In this document: positions 35,924-44,267 of the stretch, piece by piece | How positions within the stretch are numbered: position 1 is the stretch's first letter | Layout: each line of letters starts with the position of its first letter | Source: Deltaproteobacteria bacterium | GTDB lineage: Bacteria > Desulfobacterota_D > UBA1144 > Nemesobacterales > UBA2774 | Assembly (NCBI GenBank): GCA_029262275.1 | Contig: JAJCZS010000022.1 | Location: 1 to 64,000 of the forward strand | Direction: 5' to 3' | Length of the DNA: 64,000 nucleotides | Program-made: the position numbers and the translations under genes | Notes under the pieces: generated by a model | Told to the model about the DNA's origin: nothing | What the model saw: the letters and a program-made list of their open reading frames with translations, nothing else | Database searches by the model: none

Positions 35924-36100
35924 ATCAAGAAAAGAAATGGTGAGCTCATTTCTCTACTTATCTCCTTTTATAGATGGGGGCCGGAGTCAAGGACATTCCA
36001 GTCCCCATCTATTATTTAACCTTCGCATTCATGCACCTTTAACCAAGCCCCGGATTGTGTTTGTTTCATCCTCTAAGAGTCTTAGGAGATCCGGGGCATA
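35924..36100 (+). ncRNA. Candidate sigma-54-dependent small RNA
   Basis: Right after the promoter: hairpin AGAAATG/CATTTCT (35933-35953), then AGATGGGG/CCCCATCT (35972-35979 and 36003-36010) with GGA/TCC inside, then a long hairpin GCCCCGGAT/ATCCGGGGC (36047-36055 and 36089-36097) enclosing CTAAGA-G-TCTTAG. No convincing ORF runs through it. It could be an independent sRNA or the leader of the Anbu operon. Extent is inferred. Confidence 0.4.
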
Positions 36101-36186
36101 TATTTCTGGAATATATATAGGCTCTTTAAAGTGTATGAATCAATTGAAGACAATATCTCTAAAGAGTGTTAAGATAATTATTGAAA

Positions 36187-37635
36187 ATGAACTTTAACGA
36201 TTACGATCCTCAAGGTTTCTATGATGAACTTTTTAAAATCAAAGGGGAGCCTCGTCCAGGAACTAAAATTCTTATTGATCGCCTGATGTCTTTTCCTAAG
36301 GGGGAGATACTAAGAAGGCAAAAAGCTGCTGAGGCGGCTTTATTTAATATGGGAGTTACGTTCACCGTTTATAGTGACGAGTCGGGTATAGAGAAAATAT
36401 TCCCTTTTGATATTTTGCCAAGGATCATTGAACCAGGGGACTGGGAATTGATTGAGAAGGGTCTTAAACAGCGTATTTATGCTCTTAATCTTTTCATTGA
36501 CGATATTTACCACGACCAGAAAATTATTAAAGACAAGATAATTCCTAAAGACATACTTTATTCCAGTAAATGTATTCAACCGCATTGTCAGGGGTTAAAC
36601 CCACCCAAAGGTATATGGTGCCACATCACCGGATCAGACTTGGTGAGGGATGCTGATGGTCGGTTTTATGTGCTTGAAGATAATTTGAGATGCCCCTCAG
36701 GTGTTTCTTATGTTTTAGAGAACAGACAGGTCTTAAAGAGAACATTCCCACTTGTGTTTGGTGAATCAGCTGTTCGTCCAGTAGATGATTATCCCAACCG
36801 TCTCTCGCGTATGCTCGAGTTTCTTGCTCCTGATACTGTTGAATCCCCAACCGTGGCTCTTTTAACTCCAGGTATACACAACTCGGCTTATTTTGAGCAC
36901 TCATTTCTAGCTCAACAAACTGGAATTGAGCTTGTAGAAGGCAATGACCTAGTTGTGCAAGATGGGTTTGTTTACATGAGAACAACAAAGGGTTTTCAAA
37001 AGGTAGATGTTATCTATAGAAGGATTGATGATGACTTTCTGGACCCTCTAGCTTTTAATCCTGACTCGCTGCTCGGTGTGCCTGGAATCATGGAGGTCTA
37101 CAAAGCGGGTAGATTGGCTTTGGCTAATGCCCCTGGCACAGGAGTTGCCGATGATAAGGTGGTCTACGCATATGTGCCCAAAATTATTAAATACTATTTG
37201 GACGAAGACCCAATACTTCCTAATGTGCCAACCTATGTGTGCTGGGATGATAAGGAAAGGGAATATGTACTCAATAATCTAGAAAAACTAGTTGTGAAAC
37301 CTGCAAATGAGTCGGGGGGCTATGGAATGCTTATGGGGACTCAATCTACGCCAAAACAAAGGGCTCAATTTGCTGAGAAAATAAAAGAAAATCCAAGAAA
37401 CTACATTGCTCAACCGACACTTTCCCTCTCCCGCGTTCCTGTGATTGTGGATGATGATCATTATGAAGGACGCCATGTGGATCTACGTCCATATGCACTA
37501 TATGGAGAGGATATATATATAATGCCGGGTGGGCTAACAAGAGTTGCACTTAAAAAAGGCTCGCTTGTAGTTAATTCCTCCCAAGGCGGAGGAAGCAAGG
37601 ATACTTGGGTTTTAAGTAATTTGCCCAAAAAATAA
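36187..37635 (+). CDS. Circularly permuted ATP-grasp protein (COG2308 type)
   Basis: 482 aa from ATG 36187; a TTG at 36181 is an alternative, and neither has a clear RBS. Segments such as GVSYVLENRQVLKRTFPLVF, ALLTPGIHNSAYFEHSFLAQ and KLVVKPANESGGYGMLMG are typical of the circularly permuted ATP-grasp type 2 family, known as the first gene of Anbu operons. It probably ligates an amino acid or peptide bond using ATP. First gene of a four-gene operon with tight spacing. Confidence 0.92.
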   Translation: MNFNDYDPQGFYDELFKIKGEPRPGTKILIDRLMSFPKGEILRRQKAAEAALFNMGVTFTVYSDESGIEKIFPFDILPRIIEPGDWELIEKGLKQRIYALNLFIDDIYHDQKIIKDKIIPKDILYSSKCIQPHCQGLNPPKGIWCHITGSDLVRDADGRFYVLEDNLRCPSGVSYVLENRQVLKRTFPLVFGESAVRPVDDYPNRLSRMLEFLAPDTVESPTVALLTPGIHNSAYFEHSFLAQQTGIELVEGNDLVVQDGFVYMRTTKGFQKVDVIYRRIDDDFLDPLAFNPDSLLGVPGIMEVYKAGRLALANAPGTGVADDKVVYAYVPKIIKYYLDEDPILPNVPTYVCWDDKEREYVLNNLEKLVVKPANESGGYGMLMGTQSTPKQRAQFAEKIKENPRNYIAQPTLSLSRVPVIVDDDHYEGRHVDLRPYALYGEDIYIMPGGLTRVALKKGSLVVNSSQGGGSKDTWVLSNLPKK

Positions 37636-37658
37636 GAAAAATGTAATGGTAGATAATA

Positions 37659-38642
37659 ATGCTTAGTAGAGCAGCAAATTCTATATATTGGATGGCCCGC
37701 TACATTGAGAGGGCAGAGAACATCGCCAGGTTTATTGATGTTAATCTTCATCTTATGCTGGACAGTCCAGTTGAGAGTAAAGGGCAGTGGGAGCCTCTTG
37801 TCATTGTGTCGGGAGACCGTGAGCGCTTTGAGGAAAAGTATGGTCAGGCTTCCAGAGATAACGTTATAAACTTTCTTACCTTTGATAGGGATAATCCTAA
37901 TTCCATAATATCATCTGTTATTAATGCCAGAGAGAATGCCCGAACTGTTCGTGAAGTAATCTCCTCTCAAATGTGGGAGCAGATTAACAAGTTCTATCTC
38001 ATGCTACTGGATGCTGAGAAGTCGGGTGTTGCTATAGACACACCATATGATTTTTACAACAAGATCAAACTCGAAAGCCACCTTTTTATTGGAATAACTG
38101 ATACTACAATGTCCCATGGGGAGGCCTGGCATTTCGACCGATTGGGCAGACTTCTAGAGAGAGCTGATAAAACCTCTCGTATACTGGACGTGAAGTATTA
38201 CATGCTCTTACCTAGGGTTGAGGACGTTGGAACTCCAATAGACAATATAGGGTGGGCTGCGCTTCTTAATTCTGCAAGTGCATTTGAGATGTATAGGAAA
38301 AAATATAGAAAAATCACTCCTACAGACGTAGCATTGTTTCTTGTTTTGGATTTAAAGTTCCCACGTTCAATACGTTACTGTCTTGTTAAAGCCCAAGTAT
38401 CACTTCATGAGATTACAGGGACAGTTATGGGGACCTTTACAAACAAAGCTGAGAGAAGGCTAGGGCGTTTGCGCTCTGACCTAGACTACGCTAATATTGA
38501 TGAAATAATTTCTGTTGGACTCCATGAGTTTTTAGATGGATTCCAGAATAAACTTAATGGAGTAGGGGATGCAATATTTGACACTTTTTTCTCACTGCGT
38601 CCCACTGAAAAAAATAAGAAAGATATAGAGGTTTCACAATGA
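37659..38642 (+). CDS. Alpha-E domain protein (COG2307)
   Basis: 327 aa, helical. Begins MLSRAANSIYWMARYIERAE, diagnostic of the alpha-E (DUF403) family, which always pairs with the ATP-grasp protein. Overlaps the Anbu gene by 4 nt (ATGA). It begins 23 nt after the ATP-grasp stop. No catalytic residues are known. Confidence 0.92.
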   Translation: MLSRAANSIYWMARYIERAENIARFIDVNLHLMLDSPVESKGQWEPLVIVSGDRERFEEKYGQASRDNVINFLTFDRDNPNSIISSVINARENARTVREVISSQMWEQINKFYLMLLDAEKSGVAIDTPYDFYNKIKLESHLFIGITDTTMSHGEAWHFDRLGRLLERADKTSRILDVKYYMLLPRVEDVGTPIDNIGWAALLNSASAFEMYRKKYRKITPTDVALFLVLDLKFPRSIRYCLVKAQVSLHEITGTVMGTFTNKAERRLGRLRSDLDYANIDEIISVGLHEFLDGFQNKLNGVGDAIFDTFFSLRPTEKNKKDIEVSQ

Positions 38643-39400
38643 CGTTTTGCGTTGGAATGAAAGTTAAAAAAGGACTTGTCGGCATAGCTGATACCTTAGT
38701 CACTACAGGGACTGAATCGATTACGGCAAGAAAAGTGACAATACACCAATATGGCAAGCATTCACTTTTTCTCATGACCTCAGGGCTTAGATCTGTTAGG
38801 GATAAGGCGCTTACCTATTTTGATGAGGTGCTTGAGGAAAGGGATCAAGAGTTCGATAAGCTCTACAAAGCTGTAAACGCTTTTGCTGCTCAGGTTAGAA
38901 GAGTTGCAGAAGAGGATAAAAAAGCTCTTGAAGAGAGTGGGCTGCCTTTTAATCTATACTCTATTATTGGTGGTCAGCTAGAAAACGACAAAGAACATAA
39001 ATTATATATGCTTTATCCCCAAGGTAACTGGGTTGAAGTGAGCCAGGGGACCCCATATTACCTAATTGGCGAGTCCAGTTATGGCAAGCCAATAATGGAC
39101 AGGGCTCTCTCATATGAAGTCAATATGGATATGGCATTGAAAATAGGCTACCTTGCGTTTGATGCTACCAGAACAAGTGCTGTGGATGTTGATTTCCCGA
39201 TAGATGTGGTGCTTTATCGGGCAGATTCATACGATATTGTAGAGTATCGGTATAATGCCCATGAGCTCATGCAGATATCTGAGTGGTGGCAAAAAACCAT
39301 AAGAGAAGCCATAAGAGAGCTTCCACATGATTGGACTAATGCCGTATTTTCAAAACTAGAAGATAGTCCAACACCCCTAAAAAATGTTATACAAGATTGA
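38639..39400 (+). CDS. Anbu: proteasome-type protease (COG3484)
   Basis: 253 aa. The N-terminus MTFCVGMKVKKGLVGIADTLV has Thr at position 2, which after Met removal would be the Ntn nucleophile, as in Anbu. SGLRSVRDKALTYFDEVL and HKLYMLYPQGNWVEV fit the family. It assembles into open ring-like (helical) oligomers. It overlaps both neighbours (4 nt upstream, 17 nt downstream), strong evidence for an operon. Confidence 0.92.
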   Translation: MTFCVGMKVKKGLVGIADTLVTTGTESITARKVTIHQYGKHSLFLMTSGLRSVRDKALTYFDEVLEERDQEFDKLYKAVNAFAAQVRRVAEEDKKALEESGLPFNLYSIIGGQLENDKEHKLYMLYPQGNWVEVSQGTPYYLIGESSYGKPIMDRALSYEVNMDMALKIGYLAFDATRTSAVDVDFPIDVVLYRADSYDIVEYRYNAHELMQISEWWQKTIREAIRELPHDWTNAVFSKLEDSPTPLKNVIQD

Positions 39401-40226
39401 GCACATAACTAGGTATAAATATAGTAAAGAGGTGTTTTTAGAGCCTCATGTCGTAAGACTCCGTCCTAGATCTGACTCTGCTCAGACTCTTAAGAGTTTT
39501 GAAATAAATGTTAAACCTACACCTACTGGTACTACAAATATAATAGATCCTGGAGGGGACTCTGTGTTTCTCTGGTTTGAAGAGATGACGAATTCCCTTG
39601 AGATCACATGTAACTCAGAGGTTGAAACACTAAGATCCAACCCGTTTGACTATATACTTGCCTCAGATAGGGCAGGGCGATTGCCTATGGAGTATGGCAC
39701 TATCAATAATTCCACTCTAGAGCCTTACAGAATTCCATCTTCGGGTTTTGGAGATGATTTCGATGGTTTTGTGGCTAGAATAATGCTTGAATCATCAAAC
39801 GATTCTCTAAAGTTCCTATCTATATTAAACACCTATATCAATGAGAACTTTGAACATGAATTAAGAGATGAAGGACCTGCTCGGGAGCCTGAAGAAACAC
39901 TTTTCAGAAAGAAAGGCTCATGTAGAGATTTTGTAGTGCTTTTTGCTGAAGCTGCTAGGAGTATGGGTTTTGCAGCAAGGTTTGTTAGCGGCTACACAGA
40001 GGGTGATTTATCACTTATGCAGAACTATCTGCATGCTTGGGCTGAGGTTTATGTGCCTGGAGGAGGTTGGAGAGGATATGATCCAACTTTGGGAATAGCA
40101 GTGGCAGACCAGCATGTTGCTGTAGCAACAGGTGCAACTCCAATTGAAGCCTCTCCTGTAACAGGGTCTTTCCGTGGGACTGGTGCTCAAGCTATCATAA
40201 GCTATGAAATCTCAATAACCGTCTAA
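39384..40226 (+). CDS. Transglutaminase-like protein with N-terminal bacterial domain
   Basis: 280 aa. The bacterial transglutaminase N-terminal domain (1-85, YKIEHITRYKYSKEVFLEPH, RLRPRSD) precedes the papain-like core with Cys180 (GSCRDFVVLFAEA), His218 (LHAWAEVYV) and Asp233 (GYDPT). Usually the fourth gene of the Anbu operon; may hydrolyse or form the bond made by the ATP-grasp partner. Overlaps Anbu by 17 nt. Confidence 0.92.
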   Translation: MLYKIEHITRYKYSKEVFLEPHVVRLRPRSDSAQTLKSFEINVKPTPTGTTNIIDPGGDSVFLWFEEMTNSLEITCNSEVETLRSNPFDYILASDRAGRLPMEYGTINNSTLEPYRIPSSGFGDDFDGFVARIMLESSNDSLKFLSILNTYINENFEHELRDEGPAREPEETLFRKKGSCRDFVVLFAEAARSMGFAARFVSGYTEGDLSLMQNYLHAWAEVYVPGGGWRGYDPTLGIAVADQHVAVATGATPIEASPVTGSFRGTGAQAIISYEISITV

Positions 40227-40292
40227 TCATATAATTGCTGAAAGCTGTCTCCATTAGTGTTAAAATAGTAATAAAGATGTAGGTGTTACAGC

Positions 40293-40553
40293 ATGCTTAA
40301 CAAAACTAAGATAATCAAAAAGGCGTTTAGTGTAATTATGCTGAGCGCACTTCTTTTTTTCCCTTTATCTGTGTCCTATGCAATAGATGAGGAAGAAGTA
40401 CAGCTTCCAGAGCCTCAAGGTGCTTGTTCTTCAGACTCATGCAGCCCAGCTAAAGCGTGCCCGAGTGCAGATGAACAATGTTATTCTACAAACGGTGTGT
40501 TTTACTGTTGCGTAGAGCCGCCATTTCCTGGTGCTGAAGCTGTAGGAGAATAG
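40293..40553 (+). CDS. Small Cys-rich secreted protein
   Basis: 86 aa with a signal peptide (about 1-30, ending SYAID) and a mature part with eight Cys in the pattern CSSDSCSPAKAC...CYST...YCCVE, so probably disulfide-bonded. Follows the Anbu operon by 66 bp. AGATGTAGGTG precedes the ATG, no clear RBS. Function unknown. Confidence 0.55.
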   Translation: MLNKTKIIKKAFSVIMLSALLFFPLSVSYAIDEEEVQLPEPQGACSSDSCSPAKACPSADEQCYSTNGVFYCCVEPPFPGAEAVGE

Positions 40554-40598
40554 TTTTATCCAGAAATAAATAACATTACTTTTATAAAGGGGTGAGCA

Positions 40599-40928
40599 AT
40601 GGAATATGTGAAGTTGTTAGACGATATAAAATTTAATGAAGGCCACCCAATCGCTCAGTCGATTCATGCAGATAAGAACAGCAGAATACTACAATTTGCT
40701 CTAAAGCCTGGACAGGAATTAAAGGAGCACAGCTCTCCTTCATCCCCAGTTAACATTATTGTTCTACAAGGTGAGGGAATGTTTATGGGTGGTGACAGTT
40801 CCAATCAAGTAGCCGGGCCTGGAAGCATGATCATCTATGATGTAGGTGAGAAGCACTCGGTAAAAGCTGGTGAGGACGAACTGGTGTTCGTAGCGATTCT
40901 TCACGGATCTCCTAGAAAAGAGGACTAA
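40599..40928 (+). CDS. Single-domain cupin protein
   Basis: 109 aa beta-barrel with cupin motif 1 as LKPGQELKEHSSPSSPVNIIVLQGEG and motif 2 as GPGSMIIYDVGEKHSV; the metal-binding His residues of motif 1 (one His visible) are partly lost, so metal binding is uncertain. AAAGGGGTGAGC precedes the ATG. Possibly an isomerase or sensor; substrate unknown. Confidence 0.82.
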   Translation: MEYVKLLDDIKFNEGHPIAQSIHADKNSRILQFALKPGQELKEHSSPSSPVNIIVLQGEGMFMGGDSSNQVAGPGSMIIYDVGEKHSVKAGEDELVFVAILHGSPRKED

Positions 40929-40946
40929 TTTTCAAATAATGGACTA

Positions 40947-40973
40947 GCGGGTGCAGAGTATGCCCACACCCGC
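40947..40973. terminator. Bidirectional hairpin terminator
   Basis: GCGGGTG (40947-40953) pairs with CACCCGC (40967-40973) between convergent cupin and SDR genes; T-rich tail only moderate. Confidence 0.6.
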
Positions 40974-40988
40974 ATGATCATTTATTTG

Positions 40989-41756
40989 TTACTGTGCATT
41001 CCTTCCTGCTGTAACACCACCGTCTACTGGTAATACTGCTCCTGTGATCCAGCCTGACTCATCGCATGCAAGATAGGTTATAGCCGATACAATATCCTTT
41101 GGCTGACCAATACGGCCAAGCGGATGGAAACTATTGAAACTTTCAAGCACTGAAGAAACCTGGTCCTCAGGGATAAAACTTCCGTACACAGGTGTTTCAA
41201 CTACAGCAGGGGCAACAGCGTTTACTCGGATGTTGTCTTTTGCAAATTCTATCGCTAGGTTCCTAGTAAGCGTATGAACACCACCTTTTGCGGCTGAATA
41301 TGCGCTAGATGGTGTTGCCTCGATGGCCTGAGTTGCCCACATTGATCCTACATTCACGATAGCACCTCCCCCTCTTTTCTTAATCTCAGGGATTGCCGCC
41401 TGTGATAGATAAAATGTTCCCTTAAGAATAATATCTATATAACTTGCAAGACCCTCCTCAGTCTCATCAAGAAAGGGTTTTGGCGAGAAAATTCCAGCAT
41501 TGTTAATTACAATATCTACCCCGCCAAATTCTCTAACTGCTGTATCGACCATTTTTTTTGCAGTTTCAGAATTGCCTATATCACCTGGGGCATATCTGAC
41601 GTTGCCATTATAATTTTTAAATGCATCGACCAATACTGACTCTCTTCTTCCATTTACTACTACATTTGCTCCTTTCGATAGAAAATCGTAAGCCGCTTCT
41701 CTTCCGATTCCGGTTCCTGCACCAGAGATTAATACTACTTTTTCTTTAAATGACAT
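40989..41756 (-). CDS. SDR-family oxidoreductase
   Basis: 255 aa classical SDR: cofactor motif SGAGTGIGREAAYDF (11-25), NNAGIF, catalytic Ser-Tyr-Lys (VGSMWA, YSAAKGG) and the C-terminal ITGAVLPVDGGVTAG. It reduces or oxidises a small alcohol/ketone. AGGAGG precedes the ATG. A TetR-type palindrome lies 26 bp upstream (41782-41799), so it is likely repressed by the TetR protein encoded just upstream on the same strand. Confidence 0.93.
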   Translation of the reverse strand: MSFKEKVVLISGAGTGIGREAAYDFLSKGANVVVNGRRESVLVDAFKNYNGNVRYAPGDIGNSETAKKMVDTAVREFGGVDIVINNAGIFSPKPFLDETEEGLASYIDIILKGTFYLSQAAIPEIKKRGGGAIVNVGSMWATQAIEATPSSAYSAAKGGVHTLTRNLAIEFAKDNIRVNAVAPAVVETPVYGSFIPEDQVSSVLESFNSFHPLGRIGQPKDIVSAITYLACDESGWITGAVLPVDGGVTAGRNAQ

Positions 41757-41781
41757 GTTTACTACCTCCTGTTTGTTTGTT

Positions 41782-41799
41782 AAGATGACCAGTCGTCTT
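41782..41799 (-). promoter_or_regulatory. TetR operator upstream of SDR gene
   Basis: AAGATGAC-CA-GTCGTCTT, an 18-bp palindrome with one mismatch and the core GACYRGTC, the same core as the operator at 42432. Confidence 0.65.
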
Positions 41800-41826
41800 A
41801 TAAAGATTCAAAAAAATATATTTAGG

Positions 41827-42423
41827 CTATTTTTTTAATGCATAGTTCAAGAATATCTTTTTCATTTGCTTAAGAGAGTTTGTATTAGACTCAATTTTCA
41901 TTCTTAATAAAGATCCTTCAAGGAAATTTAATAAGAAATCTGCAAGCTCATCAGCGGATATGTCTTCTCTTATAACTTTCTTTTCCTGTCCTCTAATCAT
42001 TATCTCTTTTAATATGTCTTTCCATTCTCCTAAGCAATTGGACATAGTATTTCTTCCTAAATTACTGCTATCACTAATCTCTGCTGCAAAATTTCCGATT
42101 AAACACCCATCTCTGCAGTCTTTATCGTCAAATAATTTGGTCAAATTATCAAAAAACTGATTAAGTGCCTTTAATGTATCCACTTTGGAAATTGCCAGGA
42201 TAGAATTGAGGAATTCTTTGAATTGATCTGAATAATGAATTATTGCTTTTGAACCAAAATCTTCTTTACTCTTAAAATAGTTGTAGAATGAGCCCTTAGG
42301 TATTCCAACTTTATTCACTACTTCTTGGATGCCTGTGCCATGGTAACCCTGTTCCATGAACATGGCTACTCCTTGGTTTAGTAATTCAACCCTCACATGT
42401 TCGTTTTGTCTTGTTCGCGCCAT
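41827..42423 (-). CDS. TetR/AcrR-family regulator
   Basis: 198 aa from ATG 42423. The HTH is EVVNKVGIPKGSFYNYFKSKEDFG. The start was chosen because MARTRQNEHVRVELL is a normal TetR start and because the -10 box (42435-42430, minus) ends 6 nt before it, suggesting a leaderless mRNA; the reading frame continues upstream to 42471 but with unlikely sequence. Its own operator lies in the promoter, and a second one controls the SDR gene downstream. It likely senses a small ligand with its C-terminal helical domain. Confidence 0.87.
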   Translation of the reverse strand: MARTRQNEHVRVELLNQGVAMFMEQGYHGTGIQEVVNKVGIPKGSFYNYFKSKEDFGSKAIIHYSDQFKEFLNSILAISKVDTLKALNQFFDNLTKLFDDKDCRDGCLIGNFAAEISDSSNLGRNTMSNCLGEWKDILKEIMIRGQEKKVIREDISADELADFLLNFLEGSLLRMKIESNTNSLKQMKKIFLNYALKK

Positions 42424-42429
42424 AATATA

Positions 42430-42458
42430 AAAATACGACTGGTCGTATTGATTGTCAA
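42430..42458 (-). promoter_or_regulatory. TetR promoter and operator, leaderless type
   Basis: Minus strand TTGACA (42458-42453), 17-bp spacer, TATTTT (42435-42430), 6 nt, ATG. The palindrome AATACGAC-TG-GTCGTATT (42432-42449) covers the spacer and -10 box. Confidence 0.7.
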
Positions 42459-42523
42459 GTATTATTTTCAAAATTTAAAATGTTTAGTATGATGACTTGA
42501 TCCAGTGGGTTTTCGAAATCTAT

Positions 42524-42565
42524 AAAAAAAAGGAGAAGCCCGGTGAAATTAATCACCAGGCTTCT
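42524..42565 (-). terminator. Rho-independent terminator
   Basis: On the minus strand AGAAGCCTGGTGA pairs with TCACCGGGCTTCT (one mismatch), followed by CTTTTTTT. It ends the first FGVQ-peptide operon. Confidence 0.85.
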
Positions 42566-42595
42566 GGTTGGTTGGAGGAATGTATGTCGGGTGTC

Positions 42596-42865
42596 TTATA
42601 TGGCATTGTCACCGCCCAGTTCTACTCCGAATACATAGTAGGTATTGTCATTTACTGACTGTTCAGATGCTTGGTTTGAATTCTGAAGCTTCTGTACCTG
42701 AAATGTATCGCTTAGACTCTGGGCTACGTATCCACCGTTGATACTGTTGCTAACTTCTGCTTGCTCTACTGGAATTTGTACTCCGAAAGCGCTTACCTCT
42801 GCCTGTGATACTGCTGGAATACTAAGTCCTACTATTAATGCTCCTGCGATTAAAAGTTTCTTCAT
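42596..42865 (-). CDS. FGVQ-family small secreted protein, second gene of operon copy 1
   Basis: 89 aa: signal peptide (1-22, ending SQAEV), the shared AFGVQIPVEQAEVSNS, GGYVAQSLSDTFQVQKL, and a C-terminal YYVFGVELGG absent from the first gene. Mature part about 67 residues, no Cys. GGAGGCAGTAAA precedes the ATG, the same as at its paralogs. A CGGGT/ACCCG hairpin (near 42888) lies in the gap to the upstream gene. Function unknown; family not recognised. Confidence 0.72.
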   Translation of the reverse strand: MKKLLIAGALIVGLSIPAVSQAEVSAFGVQIPVEQAEVSNSINGGYVAQSLSDTFQVQKLQNSNQASEQSVNDNTYYVFGVELGGDNAI

Positions 42866-42932
42866 TTTACTGCCTCCTGTGTTATCGGGTTCGACCCGTA
42901 TTTTAGTACTGATGAATCTGTTTCGAATTCAA

Positions 42933-43196
42933 TTAAGAATTCTTTAGTTTCTGTACAACAAATGAGTCTGCTGCACTACTAGCCACATGACTTCCGGCAC
43001 TTGCTTTGTCAGACTGTAGACTTTGTACTACTAGTGTGTCTGAAGGGCTTGATGCAACGTATCCGCCTCTGATGTTGTCACTCACTTCGGCACTCTGTAC
43101 CGGTAGCTGCACTCCAAAAGCACTTACCTCTGCCTGTGATACTGCTGGAATACTAAGTCCTACAACTAATGCTCCTGCGATTAATAATTTTTTCAT
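42933..43196 (-). CDS. FGVQ-family small secreted protein, first gene of operon copy 1
   Basis: 87 aa: signal peptide (1-22), SAFGVQLPVQSAEVSDNIR, then two tandem units of the type GGYVASSPSDTLVVQSL and SHVASSAADSFVVQKL (about 44-85). No Cys, no membrane segment after the signal. Nearly identical to the 48856 product except at the C-terminus. A hairpin (GCAGCT/AGCTGC) lies before the RBS GGAGG, and a MarR-type palindrome at 43254 lies upstream. Function unknown. Confidence 0.75.
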   Translation of the reverse strand: MKKLLIAGALVVGLSIPAVSQAEVSAFGVQLPVQSAEVSDNIRGGYVASSPSDTLVVQSLQSDKASAGSHVASSAADSFVVQKLKNS

Positions 43197-43253
43197 TTTA
43201 CTGCCTCCTGTTTTAGCAGCTTTGAGCTGCCGTTTTTTTGTGTTCGTAATATT

Positions 43254-43269
43254 AGTTGCAATTGCAACT
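43254..43269. promoter_or_regulatory. MarR-type operator, FGVQ operon copy 1
   Basis: AGTTGCAATTGCAACT, a perfect 16-bp palindrome, identical to the right-hand site at 57317. Preceded on the gene side by the conserved block GTTCGTAATATT shared with copy 2. Confidence 0.72.
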
Positions 43270-43370
43270 AAAAAGGATGCAGGAATTTTGAAGAAATATT
43301 AAAAATAGAGCTCCGCTGTTAATATGTTGTGTAGTAAAGGTAGGTTATGGGATGTCTAAATTGAAAAATA

Positions 43371-43688
43371 TTAGTGCTTCAAACCGTGGTCTTCATCTTC
43401 TTGGATTAAATCTGGATCTTTTTGCGTGATTTCTATCTCACCGTCTTCGCGCTCAGTGAGCTCGTACTGTTTGTCAAAAAACCTGTCAGCAAATACTCTA
43501 ATATCCTCTTCCGTAGTATTAATTATTATTTTGGAGATAATATCCTTTTCTCTCACCTCAAGATGCTCAAGAGTGCAGGCGTGCTCTTTCTGGAAAAGCT
43601 TAGAGATATAGGAATTGAGTTTTGTAGCGTATTCAATTATCTCATCTCTTGGAATGGAGATGACGAAAAAGTAGGTTTTTTCATTCAT
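43371..43688 (-). CDS. Hypothetical cytoplasmic protein
   Basis: 105 aa, no signal peptide, mixed alpha/beta pattern (TYFFVISIPRDEIIEYATKL, ISKIIINTTEEDIRVFADRF) and an acidic tail ending DEDHGLKH. Isolated gene facing away from the SprT-like gene. Family not recognised. Confidence 0.5.
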   Translation of the reverse strand: MNEKTYFFVISIPRDEIIEYATKLNSYISKLFQKEHACTLEHLEVREKDIISKIIINTTEEDIRVFADRFFDKQYELTEREDGEIEITQKDPDLIQEDEDHGLKH

Positions 43689-43772
43689 ATAATAATACTA
43701 TTATAATCAATCTAAGAATTTTTTCATTTCCCTTTATGGAACCCAACACAACAGTTAAAATCTGAGTCCTAT

Positions 43773-44267
43773 ATGACTTCACATGAGAAAGTAATCCAAG
43801 AGTGGGAAATTCAAAAAGCTAAGTGGGGACTAAATGATTGGGAGCTTACGTTCTCAAATCAAAAGAGACATCTGGGTTACTGCCGTCCTCGTAAAAAAGT
43901 TGTTTCGATATCAAAGGCATTTATGCAGACTAATCCGTTCGCTGTGATTAAGGACACCCTTCTACATGAGATAGCTCATGCTCTTCATTTTATAGAGACT
44001 GGCAAGACCAATCACAACAACGGCTGGAAACAGTTTGCCCTTAAGGTTGGATGTGAGCCCAAACGCTGCGCAACAGGACAGGGGCTAAATATGCCAGACG
44101 GTAAATATGTCGGGGTGTGTCCGGTATGTGAGAGGACTACTAAATTTTATAGAAAAGTGAGAAGAAGCTACTCGTGCAGCCATTGTACGAATAAGTATGA
44201 TCCAAGATATAAGCTTGCAATTATGACCATGGAGGAGTATAAACGTCTTAAGCTCTCTTCTAGCTAA
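43773..44267 (+). CDS. SprT-like zinc metalloprotease
   Basis: 164 aa. The zinc motif HEIAH (65-69) is in LLHEIAHALHF, third His81 in TNHNNGW, and a zinc ribbon with C116-x2-C119 and C135-x2-C138 follows, as in SprT/Spartan-like proteins. May cleave DNA-protein crosslinks, or serve another proteolytic role. Its stop overlaps the convergent MFS gene by 8 nt. Confidence 0.9.
   Translation: MTSHEKVIQEWEIQKAKWGLNDWELTFSNQKRHLGYCRPRKKVVSISKAFMQTNPFAVIKDTLLHEIAHALHFIETGKTNHNNGWKQFALKVGCEPKRCATGQGLNMPDGKYVGVCPVCERTTKFYRKVRRSYSCSHCTNKYDPRYKLAIMTMEEYKRLKLSSS

Larger units (their letters stand above)
35735..36186. other. Intergenic region with sigma-54 promoter and structured RNA
   Basis: After the FG-GAP gene come 160 bp without features, then a perfect sigma-54 promoter, then three hairpins before the Anbu operon. 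An 86-codon ORF (35937-36197) crosses all hairpins and overlaps the next start; it looks accidental. Confidence 0.5.

Noticed and set aside
35937-36197. 86-codon ORF after the sigma-54 promoter
   Set aside because: It has no RBS, crosses all three hairpins, overlaps the start of the ATP-grasp gene and has low-complexity sequence; better read as non-coding.
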